From Sphingomonadales bacterium (lineage in GTDB: Bacteria > Pseudomonadota > Alphaproteobacteria > Sphingomonadales > Sphingomonadaceae), in the NCBI GenBank assembly GCA_004173185.1, contig SEFZ01000005.1:1-64000 (forward strand): a stretch of DNA of 64,000 nt, given 5' to 3'. Each line of letters begins with the position of its first letter. The first letter of the stretch is position 1. Under the pieces are notes generated by a model, which ran no database searches, had not been told where the DNA came from, and was given only the letters and a program-made list of their open reading frames with translations. This document shows, in pieces, positions 38,027 through 47,757 of this stretch. The position numbers and the translations under genes are program-made.

Positions 38027-38212
38027 GGAGGTCCCCTTTATGGTCGGGCACCCTTACACCGCCTTGCAACTCCGGCAAGAATCGGTATAGGCGCGGCTCG
38101 CTTCGTGACCAGTCCGCCGGTCCGGCGAGCGCGAGGCTATCCTCTCGCTTGCCCGGTAGTCCATGCGGGCGTATCGCGATTTGATTCTATTTGTACGTGA
38201 AAAGGTGCCGAA
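38027..38212. other. gap between MAPEG gene and rpmF
   Basis: This 186-base non-coding gap holds the divergent promoters and the long hairpin noted above; no gene or tRNA is visible. Confidence 0.6.
38122..38156 (+). promoter_or_regulatory. long hairpin in the rpmF leader region
   Basis: A stem of 12 pairs with one mismatch (38125-38136 with 38141-38152, loop CTAT) extends by three more G-C pairs past a one-base bulge. It lies 57 bases before the rpmF start in the otherwise gene-free 38027-38212. It may be a leader structure for ribosomal-protein control or an element of the divergent MAPEG promoter region. Confidence 0.4.
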
Positions 38213-38389
38213 ATGGCCGTCCCCAAAAGAAAGACCTCGCCTTCGAAGCGCGGCATGCGCCGTTCGCACGATTCGCTCACGGTCGCAGCGTTCCAGGAAT
38301 GCCCGAACTGTGGCGAACTGAAGCGTCCTCACAACCTCTGCACCGCCTGCGGCCATTACAATGGCCGCGAGATCACGGCCGAGGGCTGA
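38213..38389 (+). CDS. rpmF: 50S ribosomal protein L32
   Basis: The 58-residue protein begins [20 protein letters not shown] and carries the zinc-ribbon pairs CPNC and CTAC, the C+ form of L32. It is a small component of the large ribosomal subunit. It is followed 24 bases later by plsX, the common rpmF-plsX-fabH arrangement that links translation with lipid synthesis; the yceD (DUF177) gene often found before rpmF or plsX is absent here. Confidence 0.95.
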   Translation: MAVPKRKTSPSKRGMRRSHDSLTVAAFQECPNCGELKRPHNLCTACGHYNGREITAEG

Positions 38390-38413
38390 TCACGCGGTTA
38401 GGGGCTGGCCGGC

Positions 38414-39445
38414 ATGACTAACTCCTCGCGAATCGCCGTCGATGCGATGGGTGGCGACGAGGGGATAGCCGTCATGTTGGCGGGCGTCGCCCGTGCGCGC
38501 CGTCGATTCGAGGGGATGGAATTCATCCTTGTCGGCGACGAAGCGCAGATCCGTGCGGGCCTCGAAACCCATCCGAACCTGACCGCCGCGTCGGAAATCG
38601 TCCATGCCCCCGCAGTGGTGGCGGCGGACGAGAAACCGAGCGCGGCGCTTCGTCGCGCCAAGACGACATCGATGGGAATCGCCATCGATCTGGTCAAGCA
38701 GGGGCGCGCAGGGGCTGCGGTCTCCTCGGGTAATACCGGGGCGCTGATGGCGATGGCCAAGCTCTCGCTGCGCACCATGCCGGGCATTGATCGCCCCGCG
38801 CTCGCGGCGTTGCTGCCGACGCTGGGCGAGAATGACACGGTGATGCTCGATCTCGGCGCCAATACCGAAGTCGACAAACGCAATCTCGTCCAGTTCGCTG
38901 TGATGGGCGCGGCCTATGCGCGCACTGCCCTCGATCTCGAACGCCCGCGTGTCGCTTTGCTCAATATCGGCACCGAAGAGCTGAAGGGCACCGATTCGAT
39001 TCGCGAAGCTGCGGCAGAACTGCGCGCCGCCACGCATCTCCGGCTGAACTTCACTGGCTTTGTCGAAGGCAACAAGCTGTCGCGCGGCGATGTCGATGTG
39101 ATCGTCTGTGACGGTTTTTCGGGCAATATCGCGCTCAAGACCATCGAAGGCACAGCGCGATTCGTCGCTGACCTGCTCAAGCGCGCTTTCACCAGCTCGA
39201 CGCGGTCGAAGATCGGTTTCCTGATCTCGAAGCCCGCGACCGAGCTGCTGCGCCACCATCTCGATCCCAACAATCACAATGGCGCGGTCTTTCTCGGCCT
39301 CAACGGCATCGTCGTGAAAAGCCATGGCAGCGCCAACGAGGCCGGTGTTGCCACTGCGATCGGTTTCGCCGCCAAGATGCTGCGCGACGATCTCAACCGG
39401 CGCATTGCTGAGGACCTCGGCAATTACGAAGCGAAGGCAGCGTGA
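38414..39445 (+). CDS. plsX: phosphate acyltransferase PlsX
   Basis: The 343-residue protein has the PlsX start ([11 protein letters not shown]), the middle motif [19 protein letters not shown] and [16 protein letters not shown] at the end. It makes acyl-phosphate from acyl-ACP for PlsY in phospholipid synthesis. The stop overlaps the GTG of fabH (GTGA), so the two are translationally coupled. Confidence 0.95.
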   Translation: MTNSSRIAVDAMGGDEGIAVMLAGVARARRRFEGMEFILVGDEAQIRAGLETHPNLTAASEIVHAPAVVAADEKPSAALRRAKTTSMGIAIDLVKQGRAGAAVSSGNTGALMAMAKLSLRTMPGIDRPALAALLPTLGENDTVMLDLGANTEVDKRNLVQFAVMGAAYARTALDLERPRVALLNIGTEELKGTDSIREAAAELRAATHLRLNFTGFVEGNKLSRGDVDVIVCDGFSGNIALKTIEGTARFVADLLKRAFTSSTRSKIGFLISKPATELLRHHLDPNNHNGAVFLGLNGIVVKSHGSANEAGVATAIGFAAKMLRDDLNRRIAEDLGNYEAKAA

Positions 39446-40410
39446 TCAGGTCAGTTATCATCGGCACCGGCTCGCAATTGCCGGCGCGTCGCGTCTCCAA
39501 TGCCGAACTGGCCGAGCAGGTCGATACTACCGACGAATGGATCGTGGAGCGCACCGGCATCCGCTTTCGCCATATCGCCAGCCCCGAAGAGACCACCTCG
39601 ACGCTGGCGACCGGCGCATGCAAGGCCGCGCTCGCAGCGGCGGGCGTTGATGCGCAGAGCATCGATCTGATCGTCCTCGCCACCGCGACACCCGATCAGA
39701 CCTTCCCCGCATCGGCCACCAAGGTCCAGGCAGCGCTCGGCATCAACGATTGCGTAGCGTTCGACGTGGCAGCGGTCTGCTCGGGCTTTCTCTACGCGCT
39801 GCAGGTCGCCGATTCGATGATCCGCGCGGGCGCACACAAGCGCGCGCTGGTAATCGGCGCCGAGACCTTCAGCCGCATCCTCGACTGGGAAGACCGCACC
39901 ACCTGCGTCCTATTCGGCGATGGCGCAGGCGCGATTGTGCTCGATGCACAGGACAGCGAGGCCGAATCGGGCCGCGGTATCCTCGCGGCCAAGCTGCACG
40001 CCGATGGCCGCCACAACGAACTTCTCTATGTCGATGGCGGACCTTCGACCACGGGCACCGTCGGCAAGCTGCGCATGAAGGGCCGTGAAGTCTTTCGCCA
40101 CGCAGTGGTCAATCTTGCTTCCGTGATGGAGGAAACGCTCAGCGTGGCAGGCCTCACATCGGCGGATGTCGATTGGGTGGTGCCGCATCAGGCCAATGCC
40201 CGGATCCTCGACGCAACCGCGCGCAAGCTGGGCCTCGCCCCTGAAAAGGTGATCGTCACGGTCGATCAACACGCCAACACATCGGCCGCATCGGTCCCGC
40301 TGGCGCTCGACACCGCCGTGCGCGACGGGCGGATCAAGCGGGGCGATCTGATCGTGCTCGAAGCGATGGGCGGCGGCTTTACTTGGGGCGCTGCAGTCGT
40401 TCGCTTCTGA
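39442..40410 (+). CDS. fabH: 3-oxoacyl-ACP synthase III
   Basis: The 322-residue KAS III has the catalytic triad in the expected places: Cys in [13 protein letters not shown], His in VPHQANARI and Asn in [11 protein letters not shown]. It starts fatty acid chains from acetyl-CoA and malonyl-ACP. The GTG start overlaps the plsX stop. It is followed by a 117-base AT-rich gap before ihfA. Confidence 0.95.
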   Translation: MIRSVIIGTGSQLPARRVSNAELAEQVDTTDEWIVERTGIRFRHIASPEETTSTLATGACKAALAAAGVDAQSIDLIVLATATPDQTFPASATKVQAALGINDCVAFDVAAVCSGFLYALQVADSMIRAGAHKRALVIGAETFSRILDWEDRTTCVLFGDGAGAIVLDAQDSEAESGRGILAAKLHADGRHNELLYVDGGPSTTGTVGKLRMKGREVFRHAVVNLASVMEETLSVAGLTSADVDWVVPHQANARILDATARKLGLAPEKVIVTVDQHANTSAASVPLALDTAVRDGRIKRGDLIVLEAMGGGFTWGAAVVRF

Positions 40411-40474
40411 TCAGCTTCATAAAAATGCATTTATTGTTACCGTCGCGTAATGTTCTCGTTTGCTGGGTGAGCAA

Positions 40475-40510
40475 CATCTGCTAGGCAGAGATCAATATAG
40501 ATCAATTTTT
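40475..40510 (+). promoter_or_regulatory. tandem AGATCAAT repeat in the ihfA leader
   Basis: AGATCAAT occurs twice with a two-base gap just before the ihfA start, in an AT-rich gap (40411-40527). Each copy contains ATCAA, the core of the IHF consensus, although the 3' half of the consensus is not matched. It could take part in autoregulation of ihfA. Confidence 0.3.
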
Positions 40511-40527
40511 GTAGGGGAAGCGCGACC

Positions 40528-40827
40528 ATGTCGGCTGCGGGCACGCTGACTAGGGCCGATCTGGCAGAATCGCTTCATCGCGAAGTGGGTCTTTCGCGCG
40601 CCGACGCCGCGCGCATCGTCGAGCAGATCCTCGGTCACATGTGCGAAGGCCTGTCGAAGGGCGAGAACGTCAAAATCTCCGGATTTGGCAGCTTCATCCT
40701 GCGGGACAAGGGCGAGCGCGTAGGCCGCAATCCCAAGACCGGAATCGAAGTGCCGATCGCACCACGCCGGGTGCTAACCTTCCGAGCCAGCCAGATGATG
40801 CGCGACCGCATCGTCTCGGCCGGCTGA
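40528..40827 (+). CDS. ihfA: integration host factor subunit alpha
   Basis: A 99-residue HU/IHF-fold protein with the alpha-subunit features [20 protein letters not shown], the [13 protein letters not shown] strand and the DNA-bending arm [19 protein letters not shown]. It forms a heterodimer with IHF beta, which is not in this window. The ATG has a GGGGAA ribosome site. merR-type regulator follows ten bases later, the usual alphaproteobacterial order. Confidence 0.94.
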   Translation: MSAAGTLTRADLAESLHREVGLSRADAARIVEQILGHMCEGLSKGENVKISGFGSFILRDKGERVGRNPKTGIEVPIAPRRVLTFRASQMMRDRIVSAG

Positions 40828-40837
40828 GCGACGCGCA

Positions 40838-41188
40838 GTGCCGCCGGCGACCGAAAAGGCCGCTGGCGCGCTACGCACCATCGGCGAGCTGGCCCAGGAA
40901 ATTGGCCGGCCCCAGCACATATTACGCTATTGGGAGACGCGTTTTCCGCAGCTCCGCCCGCTGACCCGCGCAGGCAATCGCCGCTATTATCGGCCCGACG
41001 ATGTCGCGCTGGTGCACCGCATCCACGATCTGCTGACGAACCATGGCTATACGATTCGCGGTGTGCAGAAGCTGCTGGCCGAGGAGAAGGCTGGCCGCGC
41101 CGCTGCCAAATCGGGCGGACCCAGTGCCGCGGAATTCCGCGCGATTCGCGATTCGCTCGTGAAAGCGCTGGAGGAAGACGCCGGCTAG
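40838..41188 (+). CDS. MerR family transcriptional regulator
   Basis: The 116-residue protein has a MerR winged HTH (LRTIGELAQEIGRPQHILRYW, RRYYRPDDVALVHRIHDLL) and a short C-terminal tail without metal-binding cysteines. This compact regulator regularly follows ihfA in alphaproteobacteria; its targets are unknown. The start is a GTG. Its stop overlaps the convergent sixA gene by four bases. Confidence 0.88.
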   Translation: MPPATEKAAGALRTIGELAQEIGRPQHILRYWETRFPQLRPLTRAGNRRYYRPDDVALVHRIHDLLTNHGYTIRGVQKLLAEEKAGRAAAKSGGPSAAEFRAIRDSLVKALEEDAG

Positions 41189-41724
41189 GGCGCGTCCGGG
41201 CCGAGGCTTGGATCGAGATCGCGAGGGCGCACAAAGCGAACCAGTTCGCCCTTGCCCGGCGAAACCTGCTCCCAATCATCGACGTCGAAGCGCATCTCGG
41301 CGAGGCTCGCCGTGGGAAACTTGGTCTCGACATCATCGCGCGCCGGGTTGCGGTCGTCGGGAACGAGCATCAGCACCAGCTCTTCGAGCCCCGGATTATG
41401 CCCCGTTAGCAGCGCGCGATCCGCACCTTCGGGAAGTTCGCGGACAAGATCGAGCAGAGTCGCTGCAGAAGCGAGATAGATGCGTTGGTCCCAGGCAGGC
41501 GCGAGATCGCTGCCATAGCCGGTGCCGACATGCTCGAGCGTTTCCTTGACCCGCACCGCGGGAGACGCGGCCACATGATCGAATTCAAGACCCTGTGAGC
41601 GCATATACCGCCCCATCATCGCAGCAGCCCGCTGACCCTTGGGATTCAGCGGGCGATCAAAATCGCGCGAGACGGGATCGTCCCAACCCGATTTAGCATG
41701 ACGGAGGATCGTGAGCGTCTTCAT
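41185..41724 (-). CDS. SixA-type histidine phosphatase family protein
   Basis: The 179-residue protein has the RHG-like motif LRHAKSGWDDP with the catalytic His and the second His in LLTGHNPGLEEL. SixA removes phosphate from phosphohistidine on signalling proteins; related small phosphatases differ in substrate. Its ATG overlaps the stop of the upstream helicase gene by four bases. Confidence 0.88.
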   Translation of the reverse strand: MKTLTILRHAKSGWDDPVSRDFDRPLNPKGQRAAAMMGRYMRSQGLEFDHVAASPAVRVKETLEHVGTGYGSDLAPAWDQRIYLASAATLLDLVRELPEGADRALLTGHNPGLEELVLMLVPDDRNPARDDVETKFPTASLAEMRFDVDDWEQVSPGKGELVRFVRPRDLDPSLGPDAP

Positions 41725-44438
41725 GGGCGTCCGATTGCGGCGTTTGCCGGGGCCTCATGCCGCATGCGTGTGTCCAAGGAAAGTCGAACCCGCTCGACTG
41801 CCTCATCAAGCGTCACGCGTTTCACCGGCGTGCCGGGCGGAAATGCGTCGAGCAGCCGCGACGGGCTGGCAGCGGAAAGCAATACGAAGGTGCCGCGATC
41901 GTCCGCACGGCGAATCAGCCGCCCGAATGCCTGCGCCAGCCGCGCCCGCACGATCCGGTCGTCAAACGCCGTGCCGCCACCCGCCAGCCGCCGCGCCGAA
42001 TGAAGCACCGTCGGCTTGGGCCAGGGCACGCCCTCCATCACCACCAGCCGCAGCGAATGGCCGGGTACATCGACCCCGTCGCGCAAGGCATCGGTGCCGA
42101 TCAGCGAGGTGCGAGGATCGTCGCGGAAGATATCCACCAACGTGCCGGTATCGATCGGATCGACATGCTGGGCGAGCAAGGGCAGCCCCTCACGCGCCAG
42201 CCGATCGGCGATGCGGGCATGCACGGCGCGGAGCCGACGAATAGCTGTGAACAGCCCCAATGTGCCGCCTTCGGCTGCGACAATCAGCCGGGCATAGGCA
42301 TTGGCCAGCGCGGGCAAATCGCCGCGCTTCACATCGGTGACGATCAGCACTTCGGCCTGTGACCGATAATCGAACGGGCTGACCGCTTCGAAGCGCTGCG
42401 CAGCGCGCTGAAGGTGCGAGGCCCCGGTGCGTGCCTCCGCGACATCCCAATCGCCGCCCGCCCGCAACGTTGCCGAGGTGACGAGTGCGCCGTGCGCAGG
42501 CTCCAGCACCGTTCTGGCAAAGGGTTTGCTCGGATCGAGCCAATGGCGGTGCAGCCCGACATCATATTCGCGCCCTTCGACCCGATCGATCGCGAGCCAA
42601 TCGACATATTCGGGATCCGCTGGCCCGCCGATTCGCGCGATAAGCGCCAGCCATGCGCCCACCGTATCGGTGCGCCAGCCGAGCGAGGCGATCGCACCTT
42701 CGATTCGCGCACGCGCCGGGCCGTCCATCCAATCAGGGGCTTCGGCGAGCACCGCTTCGAGTCGCCGCCCGAGCGTCACCAAGGGCCGCATCAGCGCGTC
42801 GAGCGCTGCCGCCGCCGGACCCGCCGCTTCGACCAACGCCGGATCGGGTTCGGCCAGTTCGGTCTCCAGCCCATAGCCCGCATCCGCCGAGCCGTTGGCG
42901 TCTCGCGCATAGACAAGGCCCCGCACCGCCGCGAGCAGATGCTCGACCGGACCGAAGGGATCGCCTTCGTTGAGTCGCTGGAGCCATCCGTCGCTGGGCA
43001 AGGCATGCGCCGCCTCGACCGCTTCGCCGATCGCCCGCCCGCCTTCATCGTCATAGCTCGCCACATCGGAAAGCCGCGCCGCGAGGCCACGCCGGCGCCC
43101 ACGCGCTCCCGATTCGGGGCCGGTGACCCAGCGGCGAATCTCGATGGCTTCCTGCCCGGTCAGCGCCGCGGAAAACATCGCGTCCGCCGCGTCGAACAGA
43201 TGATGCCCCTCGTCGAACACATAGCGAGTCGGCCGATTCGCGGCTTCGCGACCGCGCGCCGCGTTGACCATCACCAGCGCATGATTGGCGATGACGATAT
43301 CGGCTTCGGCACTTGCCCGCGCGGCGCGTTCGATGAAGCATTTCCGGTAATGCGGGCACCCGGCATAGATGCACTCGCCGCGCCGATCGGTCAGCGCCGT
43401 CGATCCGTTGCGGCGAAAGAGCGTGGGCAGCCAGCCGGGCAGATCGCCACCGATCATGTCGCCATCCGCGCTATATGCCGCCCAGCGCGCCACCAGTTGC
43501 GCGAGGATCGCCGCACGTCCGGCAAAGCCGCCCTGCAGCGCATCCTCCAGATTGAGCAGGCAGAGATAATTTTCGCGACCCTTGCGCGTGACGATGCGCT
43601 GCTTGCGCGTGGCCTCATCAGGAAATAATCGTTCACTCTCATGCGCGAGCTGGCGTTGCAGCGCCTTGGTAAAGGTCGAGACCCACACCGCGCCTTCGGC
43701 CTGCGCAGCCCAGAGCGATGCGGGGGCCAGATACCCCAGCGTCTTGCCGATCCCCGTGCCTGCCTCAGCAAGCACCAGATTGGGCGAATCGCGCATGTCG
43801 CGCGGGGCAAACGCGCCCGCCGCCGCCGCGGCAAAGTCGCGCTGGCCCTGTCGGCGCTCGGCGCCTTGGCCGGTGAGCGTGGCGAGTCGCTCGGCCACCT
43901 CCGCATCGCTCAATGTCACCGTGCGCGGCGAAGGACGCGGCGCTTTCTCCTCCCATTCGGGCAGTTTTGAGAACAGCCAGCGTTCATGCTCGACCGGCTT
44001 GCTGACGACCTGACTCACCACCGGTGCCCAGGGCCAGCGCAGCCGGAACAGCGATTGCACGCTGGTCCATGCACCCTCGCGCTCGGCCCAATCGCCCTTT
44101 GGCGTGGCGAGCAATGCCTCCGCCGCGCGGCGCAGGAACGCGGCAATCTCGCTATCCTCGGCCGGAGCATCCAGCCCGGCGACGCGCGCAAGCCCCTTGG
44201 GCGTCGGCACCATGAAGCGGGCGGGGCGGAGGAATGCATACAGCTCGAGCAGATCGAGGCCGTTAAGTTCGGGATGCCCAAGCCGCTGCCCGATCAGCGG
44301 CGCATTGAGCAGGATCACCGGCGTATCCGCCGCAATCCGGATCGCTTCGCCGCGGCTGACTGCGCGCGTCTCCTCCGCAGTCGCGATCCACACGCCGCCA
44401 TGGCTTGCGTGTAGCGCGGGATAAGGAAGCGAAGTCAC
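41721..44438 (-). CDS. DinG/XPD-type ATP-dependent DNA helicase
   Basis: A superfamily 2 helicase of about 905 residues: Walker A EAGTGIGKTLGYLA, an iron-sulfur Cys cluster (C in GECIYAGCPHYRKC), the Walker B variant FDEGHHLFDAAD and a C-terminal motif VI-like QAFGRLIRRADDRG. It unwinds DNA, probably in repair. The first roughly 220 residues are an extra region with weak resemblance to a nuclease-like fold (GLDLLELYAFLRPARF) and no obvious active site. The GTG at 44438 is the most natural start. Confidence 0.87.
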   Translation of the reverse strand: MTSLPYPALHASHGGVWIATAEETRAVSRGEAIRIAADTPVILLNAPLIGQRLGHPELNGLDLLELYAFLRPARFMVPTPKGLARVAGLDAPAEDSEIAAFLRRAAEALLATPKGDWAEREGAWTSVQSLFRLRWPWAPVVSQVVSKPVEHERWLFSKLPEWEEKAPRPSPRTVTLSDAEVAERLATLTGQGAERRQGQRDFAAAAAGAFAPRDMRDSPNLVLAEAGTGIGKTLGYLAPASLWAAQAEGAVWVSTFTKALQRQLAHESERLFPDEATRKQRIVTRKGRENYLCLLNLEDALQGGFAGRAAILAQLVARWAAYSADGDMIGGDLPGWLPTLFRRNGSTALTDRRGECIYAGCPHYRKCFIERAARASAEADIVIANHALVMVNAARGREAANRPTRYVFDEGHHLFDAADAMFSAALTGQEAIEIRRWVTGPESGARGRRRGLAARLSDVASYDDEGGRAIGEAVEAAHALPSDGWLQRLNEGDPFGPVEHLLAAVRGLVYARDANGSADAGYGLETELAEPDPALVEAAGPAAAALDALMRPLVTLGRRLEAVLAEAPDWMDGPARARIEGAIASLGWRTDTVGAWLALIARIGGPADPEYVDWLAIDRVEGREYDVGLHRHWLDPSKPFARTVLEPAHGALVTSATLRAGGDWDVAEARTGASHLQRAAQRFEAVSPFDYRSQAEVLIVTDVKRGDLPALANAYARLIVAAEGGTLGLFTAIRRLRAVHARIADRLAREGLPLLAQHVDPIDTGTLVDIFRDDPRTSLIGTDALRDGVDVPGHSLRLVVMEGVPWPKPTVLHSARRLAGGGTAFDDRIVRARLAQAFGRLIRRADDRGTFVLLSAASPSRLLDAFPPGTPVKRVTLDEAVERVRLSLDTRMRHEAPANAAIGRP

Positions 44439-44496
44439 CGCCGCGTTGTTGCCGAAAGGGAACAGAATGGCAACGCTGGATTCGCCGCCAAGTGGC

Positions 44497-44898
44497 TCAT
44501 TCGCCCGGCGCGCGGCGCTCCCACAGCCGGGCAAATACGTGCCGATAATGCCAGGCAAGTGCTGCAAACCATATCGGCCAGATGCTCCCCCACACATAAT
44601 TATGCGTCAGGAACCAGTGAAACGCCCCGATAACGAAAATCGGCGACGCGAGGATCAGCAGCCCGATCGGTGCGCTGCGATCAAAAAGCATCGCAAGACC
44701 GCCGGCCAGCAAGGCGGCGATCAGCGCGGGGTTCATGAACCCCGACGCATTGAGCGCATCGGTGAAGCGCGCGGCCGCAGGGATTGTCTCTGGAGGGTGC
44801 TGCCCGCCAAACTCGATCAGGATCATGATCGGCGCATAGATAAAGAAGAGTCCGAACAGGACTCGCGCAACGCTCCAAGCGAGTTTGCGATAGTGCAT
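44497..44898 (-). CDS. small DoxX-like membrane protein
   Basis: The 133-residue protein has four predicted membrane segments and resembles DoxX-like proteins (ARVLFGLFFIYAPIMILIEF, ASGFMNPALIAALLAGGLAM). Members are linked to redox or membrane processes but lack a defined activity. I chose the ATG at 44898. It precedes the helicase gene on the same strand and is divergent from lysK. Confidence 0.7.
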   Translation of the reverse strand: MHYRKLAWSVARVLFGLFFIYAPIMILIEFGGQHPPETIPAAARFTDALNASGFMNPALIAALLAGGLAMLFDRSAPIGLLILASPIFVIGAFHWFLTHNYVWGSIWPIWFAALAWHYRHVFARLWERRAPGE

Positions 44899-44971
44899 GT
44901 GCGGAAAGCTAAAGCCGCATCTGTGCGTCTGCAATTGCGATTCACGACCATTCGGGCCAAGGATTTTCGCG

Positions 44972-46549
44972 ATGACTGACACACAAGCTCTCCGCGCAGC
45001 CGCACTCGAATCCAAGGCCTGGCCGTATGAAGAGGCCCGCAAGCTCGTAAAACGCTATCCGCAGGGCAAGCCCGATGGTTCGCCGATGCTGTTCGAGACC
45101 GGCTATGGCCCATCAGGCCTGCCGCATATCGGCACCTTCCAAGAGGTTCTGCGCACCACCATGGTCCGCAAGGCCTATGAGGAGATGACGGGCCTGCCGA
45201 CGCGCCTGATCGCGTTCAGCGACGATATGGACGGCCTGCGCAAGGTGCCGGACAATGTGCCGAACAAGGAAATGCTGACAACGCATCTCGGCAAGCCACT
45301 CAGCCGCATTCCCGATCCCTTCGGCACGCATGAGAGCTTTGCCGCGCATAACAATGCGATGCTTCGCGAATTCCTCGATCGCTTCGGCTTCGAATATGAG
45401 TTCGCCTCCTCGACCGAATATTATGCCAGCGGCCGTTTCGACGAGACTCTGCGCGAGGTGCTGCGCAAGTACGATGCGATCATGGGCGTGATGCTGCCTA
45501 CCTTGCGTGCCGAGCGGCAGGCGACCTACTCGCCGGTGCTGCCGATCAGTCCGACCAGCGGCATCGTTCTTCAGGTGCCGGTCGAAGTGGTGGATGCCGA
45601 AGCGGGGATCATCCGCTTCGTAGATGAAGGCGAGACCGTCGAGCAATCGATCTTCGGCGGCCAGGCGAAGCTCCAGTGGAAGCCCGATTGGGGAATGCGC
45701 TGGGCAGCACTCGGCGTCGATTACGAGATGTACGGTAAGGATCTGATCGATTCGGGCGTGCTCGGCGGCAAGATCGCCCAGATCCTTGGGGCCCGTCGGC
45801 CCGAGGGACTAATCTATGAGCTGTTCCTTGATGCCAAGGGCGAGAAGATCTCCAAGTCCAAGGGCAATGGCCTCTCGATCGAGCAATGGCTGACCTATGG
45901 CCCCGACGAATCGCTGGCCTTCTACATCTATCGCGAGCCCAAAAAGGCCAAGGCGCTGCATCTCGGCCTGATCCCGCGCGCGATCGACGATTATTGGCAG
46001 TTCCGCGGCAATTACCCGTCGCAGGAAATCACCCAGCAGCTCGGTAACCCGGTTCACCACATCCACAACGGCCCGCCGCCAGCAGAAACCCTGCCGGTGA
46101 CCTTCGGGCTGCTGCTCAACCTGGTCGGCGTGATGGGCGAGGCGAGCAAGGAGCAGGTCTGGGGCTATCTGGCGAACTATGTGCCCGACGCGACGCCCGA
46201 GACCTATCCGGCGCTCGACCATCTGATCGGCTATGCGCTCAACTATGTGCGCGACGTGGCGGACAAGCCGGTGCGCCGCGCGCCTGCGGGCATCGAAGTG
46301 GCCGCGCTACAGGATCTCGATCGCCTGCTCGCCGGGCTGGGCGACGATGCCTCTGCCGAGGATATCCAGAACATCGTCTATGAGATCGGCAAGGAGCGCT
46401 TCGGCAAGGAAGCGCTGCGCGACTGGTTCAAGACGCTCTACGAGACGCTCTTGGGGTCCGAGCAGGGGCCGCGGATGGGCAGCTTCATCGCGCTCTATGG
46501 GGTGCCAAACAGCCGCAAGCTGATCGCGGAGGCATTGGCCAAGACATGA
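44972..46549 (+). CDS. lysK: class I lysine--tRNA ligase
   Basis: The 525-residue enzyme is a class I, archaeal-type LysRS, not the class II LysS of most bacteria. It has the HIGH-type motif GPSGLPHIGT and the KMSKS motif KISKSKGNG, plus the class I specific block FSDDMDGLRKVPDNVP. Such LysRS1 genes are typical of alphaproteobacteria. The ATG at 44972 has an AAGGAT ribosome site, and the stop overlaps the nhaA ATG. Confidence 0.94.
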   Translation: MTDTQALRAAALESKAWPYEEARKLVKRYPQGKPDGSPMLFETGYGPSGLPHIGTFQEVLRTTMVRKAYEEMTGLPTRLIAFSDDMDGLRKVPDNVPNKEMLTTHLGKPLSRIPDPFGTHESFAAHNNAMLREFLDRFGFEYEFASSTEYYASGRFDETLREVLRKYDAIMGVMLPTLRAERQATYSPVLPISPTSGIVLQVPVEVVDAEAGIIRFVDEGETVEQSIFGGQAKLQWKPDWGMRWAALGVDYEMYGKDLIDSGVLGGKIAQILGARRPEGLIYELFLDAKGEKISKSKGNGLSIEQWLTYGPDESLAFYIYREPKKAKALHLGLIPRAIDDYWQFRGNYPSQEITQQLGNPVHHIHNGPPPAETLPVTFGLLLNLVGVMGEASKEQVWGYLANYVPDATPETYPALDHLIGYALNYVRDVADKPVRRAPAGIEVAALQDLDRLLAGLGDDASAEDIQNIVYEIGKERFGKEALRDWFKTLYETLLGSEQGPRMGSFIALYGVPNSRKLIAEALAKT

Positions 46550-47757
46550 CCTCCACCGAGCCCGTCAACGAAGACGAAAAGCCCGAATCGGCGCTGCGCC
46601 ATTTCCTGCACAGCGAAGCAGCGGGTGGCATCTTCCTGATCGCGGCTGCGGCGCTTGCGATGCTCGCGGCAAATTTGCCGGGCGTGTCCGAAGCCTATTT
46701 CCACCTGCTCCATCTGGAGACAGGGCCGGTGCTCTCGCCAGTGCTTGGCCCGATGACGGTGCATCTGTGGATCAATGACGGGCTGATGGCGGCGTTCTTC
46801 CTGCTCGTCGGACTCGAGATCAAGCGCGAGTTCGTCGATGGGCGGCTGGCGAGCTGGGATCGACGCCGGCTTCCCGTCGTCGCCGCTGCAGCAGGCATGA
46901 TCGGGCCCGCGATCCTCTATCTGCTCGCGACATCCTCCACGCCGGGCCTCGGCGCAGGCTGGGCGATCCCCGCCGCGACCGACATCGCCTTTGCGATCGG
47001 CGTGCTGGCGCTGCTCGGCAGCCGTGCGCCTGCGTCGCTCAAGCTGTTCCTCACCACCGTCGCGATCGTCGACGATATGGGCGCGGTCGCGATCATCGCG
47101 GTCGCCTATACCGCGCATATCAATCTGCTCGCTCTGGGCGGAGCGGCGGTCGTGCTCGCCGCGATGGTTGCCATGAACCGCTTAGGGGTAAGGCGGCTTG
47201 CTTATTATCTGGCGATGGCGCTGCTGCTCTGGTTCCTCGTCTTCCTCTCAGGCGTGCACGCAACCATCGCGGGCGTGGCGGCGGCGATGACGATCCCGAT
47301 CGTCAAATCGCCCGGCCAGCCCGACGACGTCACTTCGCCGCTGCACCGGCTGGAGCATGGCCTGCATCCCTGGTCGGCGTTCCTGATCGTGCCGCTGTTC
47401 GGGTTCGCCAATGCCGGGGTGTCGCTGGCTGGCATGTCGCCCGCGATCCTGTTTGCGCCGCTGCCGCTGGGCATCATGCTGGGGCTGTTTTTCGGCAAGC
47501 AGATCGGCATTTTCGGCAGCGTCTGGATCGCAGTGAAGACGGGCTTCGCGAAAAAGCCGGGCAATGCGAGCTGGACGCAGATCTACGGCGTGAGTCTGCT
47601 CGCCGGCATCGGCTTTACGATGAGCCTGTTCATCGGGGGCCTCGCCTTTCCGGGTCGGCCCGAACTGGTGGATGAGGTCAAGATCGGCGTGCTGGCGGGA
47701 TCAATACTGTCTGCGCTGGCTGGATTTATCGTTCTGCGCACCGCAAAGGCGAATTAA
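46546..47757 (+). CDS. nhaA: Na+/H+ antiporter NhaA
   Basis: The 403-residue antiporter has twelve membrane segments with the NhaA landmarks PAATDIAFAIG, the ion-binding Asp pair in AIVDDMGAVAII, and SLLAGIGFTMSLFIGGLAF near the end. It exchanges Na+ for protons for pH and salt balance. Its ATG overlaps the lysK stop (ATGA) and its stop overlaps the next ATG (TAATG), so three unlike genes are coupled. Confidence 0.94.
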   Translation: MTSTEPVNEDEKPESALRHFLHSEAAGGIFLIAAAALAMLAANLPGVSEAYFHLLHLETGPVLSPVLGPMTVHLWINDGLMAAFFLLVGLEIKREFVDGRLASWDRRRLPVVAAAAGMIGPAILYLLATSSTPGLGAGWAIPAATDIAFAIGVLALLGSRAPASLKLFLTTVAIVDDMGAVAIIAVAYTAHINLLALGGAAVVLAAMVAMNRLGVRRLAYYLAMALLLWFLVFLSGVHATIAGVAAAMTIPIVKSPGQPDDVTSPLHRLEHGLHPWSAFLIVPLFGFANAGVSLAGMSPAILFAPLPLGIMLGLFFGKQIGIFGSVWIAVKTGFAKKPGNASWTQIYGVSLLAGIGFTMSLFIGGLAFPGRPELVDEVKIGVLAGSILSALAGFIVLRTAKAN

